NCBI GenBank assembly: GCA_017881765.1 | Contig: JADGQN010000016.1 | Coordinates: 1 to 24,532 of the forward strand | Direction: 5' to 3' | From: Syntrophobacterales bacterium | GTDB taxonomy: Bacteria > Desulfobacterota > Syntrophorhabdia > Syntrophorhabdales > WCHB1-27 | Length of the DNA stretch: 24,532 nucleotides | Part shown: positions 1-6,034 of the stretch, in pieces | Numbering within the stretch: position 1 is the stretch's first letter | Layout: each line of letters begins with the position of its first letter | Notes under the pieces: model-generated | The model's database searches: none | Told to the model about the DNA's origin: nothing | Seen by the model: only the letters and a program-made list of their open reading frames with translations | Translations under genes and position numbers: made by a program

Positions 1-1
1 A

Positions 2-310
2 GGTTACCTGCTTCTCATCCCCGTATATTTAATGAGTGTGCGGTACACGTCATCAACCGGCCAGATTTCAGTAAGATATATGCTGCAGAGCACGTGGTCG
101 CCACTCTTCTGGATTGGAGTGGTCATCCTGGGCATGGCCATTCCGTTGACTGCGGTAATCGTTAGTTTCTTGACCGGTCTGGAGACGGGCAGCGTGCCTT
201 TCCTCTATGCCGCAATCTTATCCGGATTGATCGGTGACCTTGCCATGCGCTATCTGATACTGCGGTGCGGCTTGTACAGTCCGCTTATTCCATTCTCCAG
301 CTACGAGTGA
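2..310 (+). CDS. NrfD/DmsC-type membrane anchor subunit, C-terminal fragment
   Basis: The reading frame is open from the left edge (first full codon at base 2) to a TGA at 308-310, so only about the last 102 residues are visible. They contain at least two hydrophobic segments (around WIGVVILGMAIPLTAVIVSFL and VPFLYAAILSGLIGDLAM) and end with the motif GDLAMRYLILRCGLYSPL. This ending resembles the last helix of NrfD/PsrC/DmsC quinone-interacting subunits of molybdopterin and cytochrome redox complexes, which pass electrons between the quinone pool and an Fe-S partner. The partner subunits would lie upstream, outside the window. The gene is convergent with livF. The family call rests on this short tail only; another polytopic membrane protein is possible. 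Confidence 0.55.
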   Translation, partial: GYLLLIPVYLMSVRYTSSTGQISVRYMLQSTWSPLFWIGVVILGMAIPLTAVIVSFLTGLETGSVPFLYAAILSGLIGDLAMRYLILRCGLYSPLIPFSSYE

Positions 311-352
311 GAAAGAACGATGGGTGGTACTGGCTTGCGAAGCAGGGCGGAT

Positions 353-479
353 GGGATGGGTTGAATTTGGATGGATATCGAGGCGCGCAAGCGGCGGGAG
401 CCACAGGCGTACTACACGTACGTCGAAGGCTCACACTGCGCAGCTGCAACGAAGAGAGGCGCCAAATTCAACCCAGCCC
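353..479. repeat. CGTAC-core inverted-repeat element, copy A
   Basis: The gap between the convergent NrfD-like gene and livF is almost entirely one palindromic element. Outer arms at 353-370 and 462-479 pair at 17 of 18 positions (the 13 bases GGGTTGAATTTGG pair perfectly with CCAAATTCAACCC). The centre at 409-423 is CGTAC-TACAC-GTACG, flanked by GGGAGCCACAGG and TCGAAGGC...CAACGAAG, which resemble the flanks of copies at 5601-5713 and 19532-19655. It may act as a two-way transcription terminator, but there is no T-tract. Confidence 0.7.
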
Positions 480-484
480 CTCCC

Positions 485-1192
485 TTACATGCCCAGGTAG
501 GCCTTGCGCACCCCATCATCCGTCGCGAGCTGCTGCGAGGTACCGTGTAGCACGATCTCTCCCAGCCTCATGATATATCCCTCATCGCTCACATCAAGGG
601 CGAGTTCCGAGTTCTGCTCGGAGAGCAGGAGGCTGGTACCCCGCTGCTTGATCTGGACAATCGATTCCATGACCGTCTCGCAAAGGAGAGGGCTTAATCC
701 CAGGGTCGGCTCGTCCATCACCAGCAGGCGGGGCCGGCTCATCAATGCCCTTCCTATGGCAGCCATCTGCTGCTCGCCTCCGCTTAACGTCCCTGCCTGC
801 TGTTTCAACTTTTGCTTCAGGCGCGGAAAAATGGTGAGAACCTCCTCGAGACTCTCCTTGACCTTACCGTGACCCTTCACCAGGTAGGCTCCCATTTCCA
901 GGTTTTCCTGGACGCCCATCTCAGGAAAGAGCCTTCTTTCTTCCGGCACATGAATAACGCCCTTGCGTACGATATGATGGGGTTGAAGACCATCTATCCT
1001 CTGGCCATCGAAAAGGACCTCTCCACTGGTTAGCGGGACCAGTCCGCTGAGGGCCCTCAGTGCCGTGCTCTTGCCTGCCCCGTTCGCTCCGAGAAGGCAG
1101 ACAACTTTCCCTTTCTCAACCTGGAGAGAAATCCCCTTCAGGACTTCCACGGCACCGTATCCCACTTTCATGTTGCGTATTTCAAGAAACAC
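485..1192 (-). CDS. livF: Branched-chain amino acid-type ABC transporter ATPase LivF
   Basis: This is the second ATPase of a LivKHMGF-type importer; it hydrolyses ATP on the cytoplasmic side to drive uptake of branched-chain amino acids or related carboxylates. Walker A GANGAGKST, signature LSGGEQQM and Walker B LLVMDEPTLGLSP are intact. The H-loop position reads SEQN rather than a histidine, which is normal for LivF. The frame is open further upstream, but I chose the GTG at 1192: it is preceded by AGAGGGA and gives 235 residues, the usual LivF length, starting VFLEIRNMKVGYG. It overlaps the end of livG by 11 bases, implying coupled translation. The protein ends KAYLGM. Actual substrate unknown. 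Confidence 0.92.
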   Translation of the reverse strand: MFLEIRNMKVGYGAVEVLKGISLQVEKGKVVCLLGANGAGKSTALRALSGLVPLTSGEVLFDGQRIDGLQPHHIVRKGVIHVPEERRLFPEMGVQENLEMGAYLVKGHGKVKESLEEVLTIFPRLKQKLKQQAGTLSGGEQQMAAIGRALMSRPRLLVMDEPTLGLSPLLCETVMESIVQIKQRGTSLLLSEQNSELALDVSDEGYIMRLGEIVLHGTSQQLATDDGVRKAYLGM

Positions 1193-1958
1193 GTGTCCCT
1201 CTTTTACATCCAAGGTACGCCTCAATAACGGTGGGATTTGTACTGATCCGCTCAGGCGTACCCTCGGCAATCTTCTGGCCGAAGTTGATGACAACGATGC
1301 GATCGCAGAAGCTCATCACCGCTTTCATGTGATGCTCTATGAGAAGAATACTTATACCCTGTGACCGGAGCTGCTTCAGTTTGCCCAGCAGCATCGAGAT
1401 TTCTTCCTCGTTCAGTCCTGTCAGCGGCTCGTCGAGCAATAATATTTCCACGGGAGACATGATCACCTGGGCAATCCCCAGGAACCGCTGAAGACCGCAC
1501 GGTAATACATTAACAAGAGTATCCTTCCACTCGGTCAGCCCCATGAATTGCAGCGTATCGACGCTTTTCTCAAACGCCTGCGCCCGCTCCTGCCGATAGG
1601 CGCCGGTGTTAAGCAACGCCTGCCAGAAGCCCGTTCTCTCCTCCCTCACGTGTCCCGCCAGCATGCTTTCGAGCACGGTCTGGCCATGAAACAACAAGGT
1701 TATCTGAAAAGTTCTTCCTATGCCCTTCTTGGCTATCTGGTCAGGTCTTAAGCCCGTGATATTGTCGCCCTTGAACTTGATCGTACCGCTATTGGGGCGC
1801 AGGAAGCCGGTAATGAGATTGAAGATGGTGCTCTTGCCCGCACCGTTGGGGCCTACCAGCCCGACGATCTCTCCCGGCTGGAGTTCTATATCGATACCGT
1901 CAACGGCCCTGTTTCCGCCGAAACTCTTGCCCAGGTTGGTTATCTCAATCAGTGCCAA
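1182..1958 (-). CDS. livG: Branched-chain amino acid-type ABC transporter ATPase LivG
   Basis: First ATPase of the importer, 258 residues. Walker A is GPNGAGKST, Walker B is ILLLDEPLTGLN, and the H-loop histidine is present in LLIEHHMKAV. The ABC signature is unusual: LPCGLQRFLGIA where LivG proteins usually have LPYGxQRRLEIA. The start is a TTG at 1958 (MALIEITNLGKSFGG), with GAGGG seven bases upstream. The protein lacks nothing at the C-terminus, which ends IEAYLGCKRGTRVS and overlaps livF. It is separated from livM by about 100 bases of short hairpins. LivG and LivF normally form a heterodimer on the LivHM permease. Confidence 0.92.
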   Translation of the reverse strand: MALIEITNLGKSFGGNRAVDGIDIELQPGEIVGLVGPNGAGKSTIFNLITGFLRPNSGTIKFKGDNITGLRPDQIAKKGIGRTFQITLLFHGQTVLESMLAGHVREERTGFWQALLNTGAYRQERAQAFEKSVDTLQFMGLTEWKDTLVNVLPCGLQRFLGIAQVIMSPVEILLLDEPLTGLNEEEISMLLGKLKQLRSQGISILLIEHHMKAVMSFCDRIVVINFGQKIAEGTPERISTNPTVIEAYLGCKRGTRVS

Positions 1959-1981
1959 TCGATTTCCCTCTTTCTATCACT

Positions 1982-2043
1982 GGGGCTCACGTCGCCCCCT
2001 CCCGCGGCAAAGCCGCCGGGGCCTCCCGCACCCGCAAGCGGGT
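1982..2043. repeat. Short hairpin array between livM and livG
   Basis: The livM-livG gap holds three consecutive perfect hairpins with different stems: GGGGC/GCCCC around seven bases (1982-1998), GCGGC-AAA-GCCGC (2004-2016) and ACCCGC-AA-GCGGGT (2030-2043). The sequence CTCCCGC occurs at 1999-2005 and again at 2023-2029, directly before or overlapping the second and third stems. In the liv mRNA this would be a highly structured spacer that could stabilise the upstream part or lower livGF expression. Confidence 0.6.
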
Positions 2044-2062
2044 ACCCGGCTCGCCGTGCTCG

Positions 2063-3037
2063 CTAGATAAATTTCCGCGGGAAGCCTCGCGGAAATTTAT
2101 TCAGGAATTTCCTTCGCACGCTTACCAAACCTTCAGGAAGGAAGAATATCACCGTGAGCAGCAGTCCCCCCATTATCAAGGAGCGCGCCCCGGGGACGTA
2201 CACCAGATACTCGTCAAAGACCGTATAGAGCGCCGAACCCAGTAGCGGTCCCAGGACTATTGAACCGACCCCCCCCAGGATGGCAACTATCTGAGCTATT
2301 AACGAGTAGTAAAACGTGTATCCCTCCGGGCCGACTGCGCCCAGATAAACACCCATTGCCGCGCCGACCAAACCGGTAAAGAATGCGCTGATCACAAAGG
2401 CCTGGACCCGGTATTTCATATAATATATACCAAAGCTCTGCGCGAGGTCGGGCGACGCACCGATATACGAATAGATCCTGCCGATCCGTGATTTCTCCAT
2501 TCTCCGGAAGGTAAAGCCCGCCAGAGCCAGGATAAAGATAAAGAGATAAAGCCATCCCTGCTTGGTGGAGAACTTGATAAACCATAGGTTATTCGGGATG
2601 GGTATGCCGAACAAGCCCTCGCTCGCGCCCAGGTAATCGCTTGCCGCTATCGTCAATCTGACGATCTCGGCAAAAACAAGGCTTATCACGAGAAAATAGA
2701 GTCCCTTCAGTCTCAGGATGATGACGCCCACGACCAGGGCGACGAAGGCGCATGTGGCTGCTGATACTATCAGGGCCAGCCAGAAAGGACAATTGAATTT
2801 CAGCATGAGCACGGCGGCTGAGTAGCCCCCGATACACAGGAAACCTGCCTGGCCCACGCTGAATTCCCCGACTCTCAGTATGACCAGCCAGCTCATGCCG
2901 ACAGTGCTCCAGATGGCCCACATGATGCAGATCTGCTGCCATCTGTTTGGAAGAAAACCGAGAGCGAAGGCGAGTAGGCCCAATAGCACTATGGCCAAAA
3001 GGACCTTGCCGGCACTGTTAATCCTGGCGATATGCAT
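2063..3037 (-). CDS. livM: Branched-chain amino acid-type ABC transporter permease LivM
   Basis: Inner-membrane permease of the importer, 324 residues, with roughly nine hydrophobic segments starting at LLAIVLLGLLAFALGFL. The family-typical stretches GEFSVGQAGFLCIGGYSAAV and LRLKGLYFLVISLVFAEIVRL are present, as is the late segment QIVAILGGVGSIVLGPLLG. The ATG at 3037 shares one base with the livH stop (TAATG), so the two are translationally coupled. The last 12 codons (NKFPRGFPRKFI) lie in a perfect 13-base inverted repeat just before the stop, so the extreme C-terminus looks like repeat-derived sequence added to the usual ending near FLPEGLVSVRRKF. Confidence 0.92.
   Translation of the reverse strand: MHIARINSAGKVLLAIVLLGLLAFALGFLPNRWQQICIMWAIWSTVGMSWLVILRVGEFSVGQAGFLCIGGYSAAVLMLKFNCPFWLALIVSAATCAFVALVVGVIILRLKGLYFLVISLVFAEIVRLTIAASDYLGASEGLFGIPIPNNLWFIKFSTKQGWLYLFIFILALAGFTFRRMEKSRIGRIYSYIGASPDLAQSFGIYYMKYRVQAFVISAFFTGLVGAAMGVYLGAVGPEGYTFYYSLIAQIVAILGGVGSIVLGPLLGSALYTVFDEYLVYVPGARSLIMGGLLLTVIFFLPEGLVSVRRKFLNKFPRGFPRKFI
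2067..2100. repeat. 13-bp inverted repeat at the 3' end of livM
   Basis: ATAAATTTCCGCG (2067-2079) and CGCGGAAATTTAT (2088-2100) are perfect complements around an 8-base loop. The hairpin lies inside the last codons of livM and ends two bases from its stop codon (2063-2065). It joins the hairpin array immediately downstream in the mRNA. Confidence 0.75.
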
Positions 3038-3900
3038 TACCCTTTGCCTTTGGCCTCAACAGTGGTTCCGAGCAGTCCTGTCGGCTTGAACAGGAGTATG
3101 ATCATGACTGTCCCGAAACTGAGTAAATGGTGGTATCGTCCGATGAACGAGGCGCCGAAGCTGTCTGAGAGCCCGATGATAAAGGCCGCTATGAAAGCCC
3201 CTACGATGCTTCCCATACCTCCCATGGTGATGATCAGAATGGAGGTGCAAAGGGCGCTGATACCCACATAGGGGGACAAATGATAGACGGCCGTTATCTG
3301 TATACCGGCGATGACCGCCATTGCGGTGCCGATGCCCATGCTCAGACTCGAAATCAGGTTCACGTTCACGCCCATCAATGAGGCCGCCTCTCGATCCTGG
3401 GCCGTGGCGCGTATCGATCTACCCAGCCGGCTATACTTCAGGAAGCAGAAGAGGCCCGCGATAACCACCAAGGCCAACGCGGCGACTGAAAGCCGCTCCA
3501 TGCTCACGACAGTCCCCCCGATAGTGGTTGTTCCTTTCAGCATGGCGGGCAGACCCCGTATATCCGGACCGAAGAGCAATACAGCTAAACCTTCCAGTAC
3601 CAGGAGCATCCCCGACATGCAGATTATTGAAGGTTCGATGCGTCCTCCCAGCCTGCGATAGAGCTTTGCTTCAACCAGCATGCCCAATGCGCCGACCAGC
3701 AGTACGCTGAGCAGGAGCGCTAACCCATACGGCAGGCCGGCCCTCTCGGAGAAGACGAGGAAAGCGTAAGCGCCCGCCATATAAAAATTGCCATGAGCCA
3801 AGTTCACCACGCGCATCACGCTGACCGTGAGGGTGAGCCCCGTGGCGAGGAGCACATAATTCAGAGATAAGGTGATCCAGAATATGAAAATGTCAAACAT
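3037..3900 (-). CDS. livH: Branched-chain amino acid-type ABC transporter permease LivH
   Basis: The second permease subunit, 287 residues, polytopic with about eight membrane segments. The N-terminal family motif MRVVNLAHGNFYMAGAY and the loop SRLGRSIRATAQDREAASLMGVNV (coupling to the ATPases) are clear, as is the conserved ITMGGMGSIVGAFIAAFIIG near the C-terminus. The ATG at 3900 is preceded by AAGG nine bases upstream. It lies 287 bases downstream of livK and directly in front of livM. The large gap to livK contains a nested palindromic repeat. Confidence 0.92.
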   Translation of the reverse strand: MFDIFIFWITLSLNYVLLATGLTLTVSVMRVVNLAHGNFYMAGAYAFLVFSERAGLPYGLALLLSVLLVGALGMLVEAKLYRRLGGRIEPSIICMSGMLLVLEGLAVLLFGPDIRGLPAMLKGTTTIGGTVVSMERLSVAALALVVIAGLFCFLKYSRLGRSIRATAQDREAASLMGVNVNLISSLSMGIGTAMAVIAGIQITAVYHLSPYVGISALCTSILIITMGGMGSIVGAFIAAFIIGLSDSFGASFIGRYHHLLSFGTVMIILLFKPTGLLGTTVEAKGKG

Positions 3901-3996
3901 GGTTTTATACCTTAAAGAAACTCAAGAAAGATCAGTGCCTCAGTGCGTATGTTTGTAAGTACGCTGTCCCTACCGGATGCGTCCTTCCGGGCCGCT

Positions 3997-4132
3997 TCCT
4001 TCCAGGATGCTTCGCTATCGCTATCGCTAATGCTGTCATTCCGAGCGCAGCGAGAAATCTCGATCCCTGCCAGAACTTCAAGATCTCTCCCTTCGGTCGA
4101 GATGACAGCGATAGCGAAGCATCCTGGAAGCT
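3997..4132. repeat. Nested inverted repeat between livK and livH
   Basis: Outer arms at 3999-4022 and 4107-4130 are perfect 24-base complements, and they contain two opposed copies of the window's 21-base unit (3997-4017 and 4112-4132). Inside lies a second palindrome: GCTGTCAT (4032-4039) pairs with ATGACAGC (4102-4109), followed by CCGAGCGCAGCGAG and ATCTCGA/TCGAGAT. That inner part is of the common proteobacterial type beginning TGTCATTCCGAGCG. The left outer arm is followed by a short tandem CTATCGCTATCGCTA. Bases 3901-3996 and 4133-4187 hold nothing else I recognise. Confidence 0.8.
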
Positions 4133-4187
4133 CAATGCGTCACCGAACCCACGAAGCGGAGCACTTAGCCTTTGCCCGTCCCTCTAT

Positions 4188-5450
4188 TTAGGGTACTGTC
4201 GTGGGGAAGGTCACCACCGGCTTTTGTTCACGCCCCGTTATTTTTGCTATTGACGCATCATAGGTGAGCATCCGCTTGATGCCATACGTTTTGTCTCCGC
4301 TGGCGACGCTGGTGCCGTAGAAATGTTCAATCGGCTTTGACTCCAGCGCGCGAACAATATCCTCCGTCTTCACGCTGTTCGCAAGTTTGACAGCGCTGAC
4401 ATACGCAGCAAGATGGTTGCAGCACCACGCAAACGAATCGCCGAAGGTCAGGTCTTTGCCATGCTTATCTTTCCAGGCCTTGCGAATGCGATTTGCCATC
4501 TCTTTGAACTTGGGAGACGTTTTGGGGGAATCCCAGGGGGCGCACCCTGAGGTATAGACGTACTGTGCCCCTTCATATCCGGCTATCTTGATGAATTCGT
4601 CCACGTCGGTCAAATTGGGGACGGTTACGACAGGGACTTTAAGGCCCATCTCATAGGACTGCTTTGCGATCATTGCCAGATTGGGGACTGTGGCAGAGCA
4701 GGCAAAAATAAGGTCCGCCTTTTTAGGCAGCGCAGCGATCTTTGAGAGCCACGGAGTCATATCCTGGGCGGTTATCGGGAACATATCATTATAGACCATC
4801 TCCAACCCGTACTTGGTCTGCCATTCCTGGCTCAAGCCCTTTATCTGTTCCAGCATCGTGCGGCCGAGTGTGTCATCTTTGCTTATGAGCGCGTACGTCT
4901 TGACGTTCGGCAATGCCGCGGCTTTCAATTTAGGAATATAGACCTTAATGCCTTCAATCTGGGCCCAGCCTAGGTCAAACATTACCGGGTATTTGGGTGA
5001 AACCACTTCAATACCTTTCGCTTCCCGTACCATATGGAGAACAGGTATGTTGGCCGTCGTCGCATCGCGCCCTATAATGGTTGCTATGGGCGGCATCCAT
5101 CCTCCAACCATGGCATTTACCTTTTCCGTGTTGATGAGCCTGTCCGCCGACGCTTTTATCCCGTCAGGAGAGGCCTTATCATCCGATACGATGAACTCTA
5201 TCTTATAGGTTGTGTCACCCACTGTAAGGCCCCCATCCTTATTCAACAGGTCGGCGTATATCGAGGTCACCTCGGCTTCCGGGATCCCCCAGGGCGACAT
5301 CGGTCCGCTCAAAGGCAACGACGCTCCTATTTTCAGCACGCCGGTTTTAGTGGCCTTTTTAGCTGGTTCCGCTGCCCACGCGGTTGTAAAGACCATGATT
5401 ACCAGGGCGAATACCAAACAAATGCCGTAAATCGACCTTTTTGCGTTCAT
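4188..5450 (-). CDS. livK: ABC transporter substrate-binding protein, LivK-like
   Basis: Periplasmic binding protein of the importer, 420 residues, type I periplasmic-binding fold. A signal peptide is evident: basic MNAKR, hydrophobic core IYGICLVFALVIMVF, likely cleavage after TTAWA near residue 26. The mature start, VLKIGASLPLSGPMSPWG, is the usual LivK-family first strand (GxxxPLSG), and residues GGLTVGDTTYKIEFIVSDDKASPDGIKASADRLI are typical. It is longer than E. coli LivK (about 370), as in many homologues for aromatic acids or amides, so the ligand may not be leucine. AGGAGG lies seven bases before the ATG. It is first gene of livKHMGF. Confidence 0.9.
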   Translation of the reverse strand: MNAKRSIYGICLVFALVIMVFTTAWAAEPAKKATKTGVLKIGASLPLSGPMSPWGIPEAEVTSIYADLLNKDGGLTVGDTTYKIEFIVSDDKASPDGIKASADRLINTEKVNAMVGGWMPPIATIIGRDATTANIPVLHMVREAKGIEVVSPKYPVMFDLGWAQIEGIKVYIPKLKAAALPNVKTYALISKDDTLGRTMLEQIKGLSQEWQTKYGLEMVYNDMFPITAQDMTPWLSKIAALPKKADLIFACSATVPNLAMIAKQSYEMGLKVPVVTVPNLTDVDEFIKIAGYEGAQYVYTSGCAPWDSPKTSPKFKEMANRIRKAWKDKHGKDLTFGDSFAWCCNHLAAYVSAVKLANSVKTEDIVRALESKPIEHFYGTSVASGDKTYGIKRMLTYDASIAKITGREQKPVVTFPTTVP

Positions 5451-5505
5451 TGTTTGCCTCCTGCTAATAGTTTATTTCGAACCAAACAATATCCTTGGAG
5501 CCCTA

Positions 5506-5535
5506 ATATTAAGGTGCATTTGACCTTTCCGTCAA
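5506..5535 (-). promoter_or_regulatory. Candidate sigma70 promoter of livK with overlapping palindrome
   Basis: Read on the minus strand, TTGACG (5530-5535) and TAATAT (5506-5511) are separated by 18 bases, about 55 bases upstream of the livK start. The -35 box is half of an inverted repeat, TTGAC-6-GTCAA (5520-5535), a plausible operator for a repressor. Only motif matching supports this. Confidence 0.45.
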
Positions 5536-5600
5536 GCAAATTATAACCGATACGCACGGTTATGCCGAGTTGCCTTCAAAAATACGACCCAGCCTTCGGC

Positions 5601-5713
5601 CGGGTGCCCCGGGCGACAAGGAGGATAGCGATAGCGAAGCATCCTGTAAGGACGGAGGCGTACTATTAGTACGTAGGAGTCGTGCCGACGCAGGCAACGA
5701 AGAGGGGTACCCG
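5601..5713. repeat. CGTAC-core inverted-repeat element, copy C
   Basis: The core CGTACT-ATT-AGTACG is at 5659-5673 and is followed by a flank (GTGCCGACGCAGGCAACGAAGAG) related to the other two copies. Outer arms CGGGTGCCCC (5601-5610) and GGGGTACCCG (5704-5713) pair at 9 of 10 positions. The left half is longer than in the other copies because a 21-base unit (5632-5652) sits in it. The element fills most of the gap between livK and the MoaD-like gene. Confidence 0.65.
5632..5652 (+). repeat. 21-base interspersed unit
   Basis: An exact copy of the unit that starts TAGCGAAGC and ends TGTAAGGA, the same as at 21266-21286 and, inverted, at 15099-15119. Here it interrupts the left half of a CGTAC-core element. 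Confidence 0.75.
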
Positions 5714-5728
5714 TGTCCGAACACGGGT
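5709..5728 (-). terminator. Hairpin after the MoaD-like gene
   Basis: ACCCGTGT-CCGA-ACACGGGT is a perfect 8-base stem with a four-base loop, beginning 23 bases after the MoaD-like stop codon. It overlaps the right arm of the repeat element. No T-tract follows on the minus strand, so it is a weak terminator candidate or a transcript-stabilising end. Confidence 0.4.
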
Positions 5729-5751
5729 CTATGAATGAAGGCAGCTCGGCA

Positions 5752-6000
5752 TCAGCCGCCGGCCATCACGGGAGATATCAGGACGCTATCCTCCTCCTTC
5801 AACACCGTTTGCGTCGGATCAGAACAGGAAAAACCATTTACCATCACGATCACGGGGAAACCTTTGGGGAGGCTGAGCATGGCTACAACCTGAGCCGCGG
5901 TCGTCCCCTCAGACACCTCCCATTTTTCGCCATGGACGAGTTTCTCCGAAGGGGAGATGCATTGGCGGAGGTAAGGGTGTATCCTCACATCTATTGTCAT
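5752..6000 (-). CDS. MoaD/ThiS-family sulfur carrier-like protein
   Basis: A small protein of 82 residues ending in ...ISPVMAGG. The exposed C-terminal Gly-Gly is the hallmark of MoaD/ThiS beta-grasp proteins, whose terminus is adenylylated and converted to a thiocarboxylate that donates sulfur, for example in molybdopterin synthesis. The body fits the family: EGTTAAQVVAMLSLPKG, VIVMVNG, and LKEEDSVLISPVMAGG. The frame is open further upstream, but I chose the ATG at 6000 because GAGGAA lies just before it. It begins 34 bases after the molybdenum hydroxylase gene, in the same direction. The location suggests a dedicated role in that enzyme's cofactor, but general MoaD or ThiS function is possible. 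Confidence 0.75.
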   Translation of the reverse strand: MTIDVRIHPYLRQCISPSEKLVHGEKWEVSEGTTAAQVVAMLSLPKGFPVIVMVNGFSCSDPTQTVLKEEDSVLISPVMAGG

Positions 6001-6034
6001 GATTTCCTCACGCAACTCCACACCTTGATGCGCC

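Noticed and set aside
265..573. A 102-codon frame running from the NrfD-like gene into the livF region
   Set aside because: It crosses the palindromic element and the antisense end of livF, and the protein is low-complexity in Arg and Pro.
1193..1294. Extended N-terminus for LivF (start at 1294)
   Set aside because: The extra 34 residues overlap livG and are unlike LivF; the GTG at 1192 gives normal length and has a ribosome site.
3932..4191. Small ORFs in the livK-livH gap
   Set aside because: They are translations of nested palindromic repeats in both directions, a common source of false proteins.
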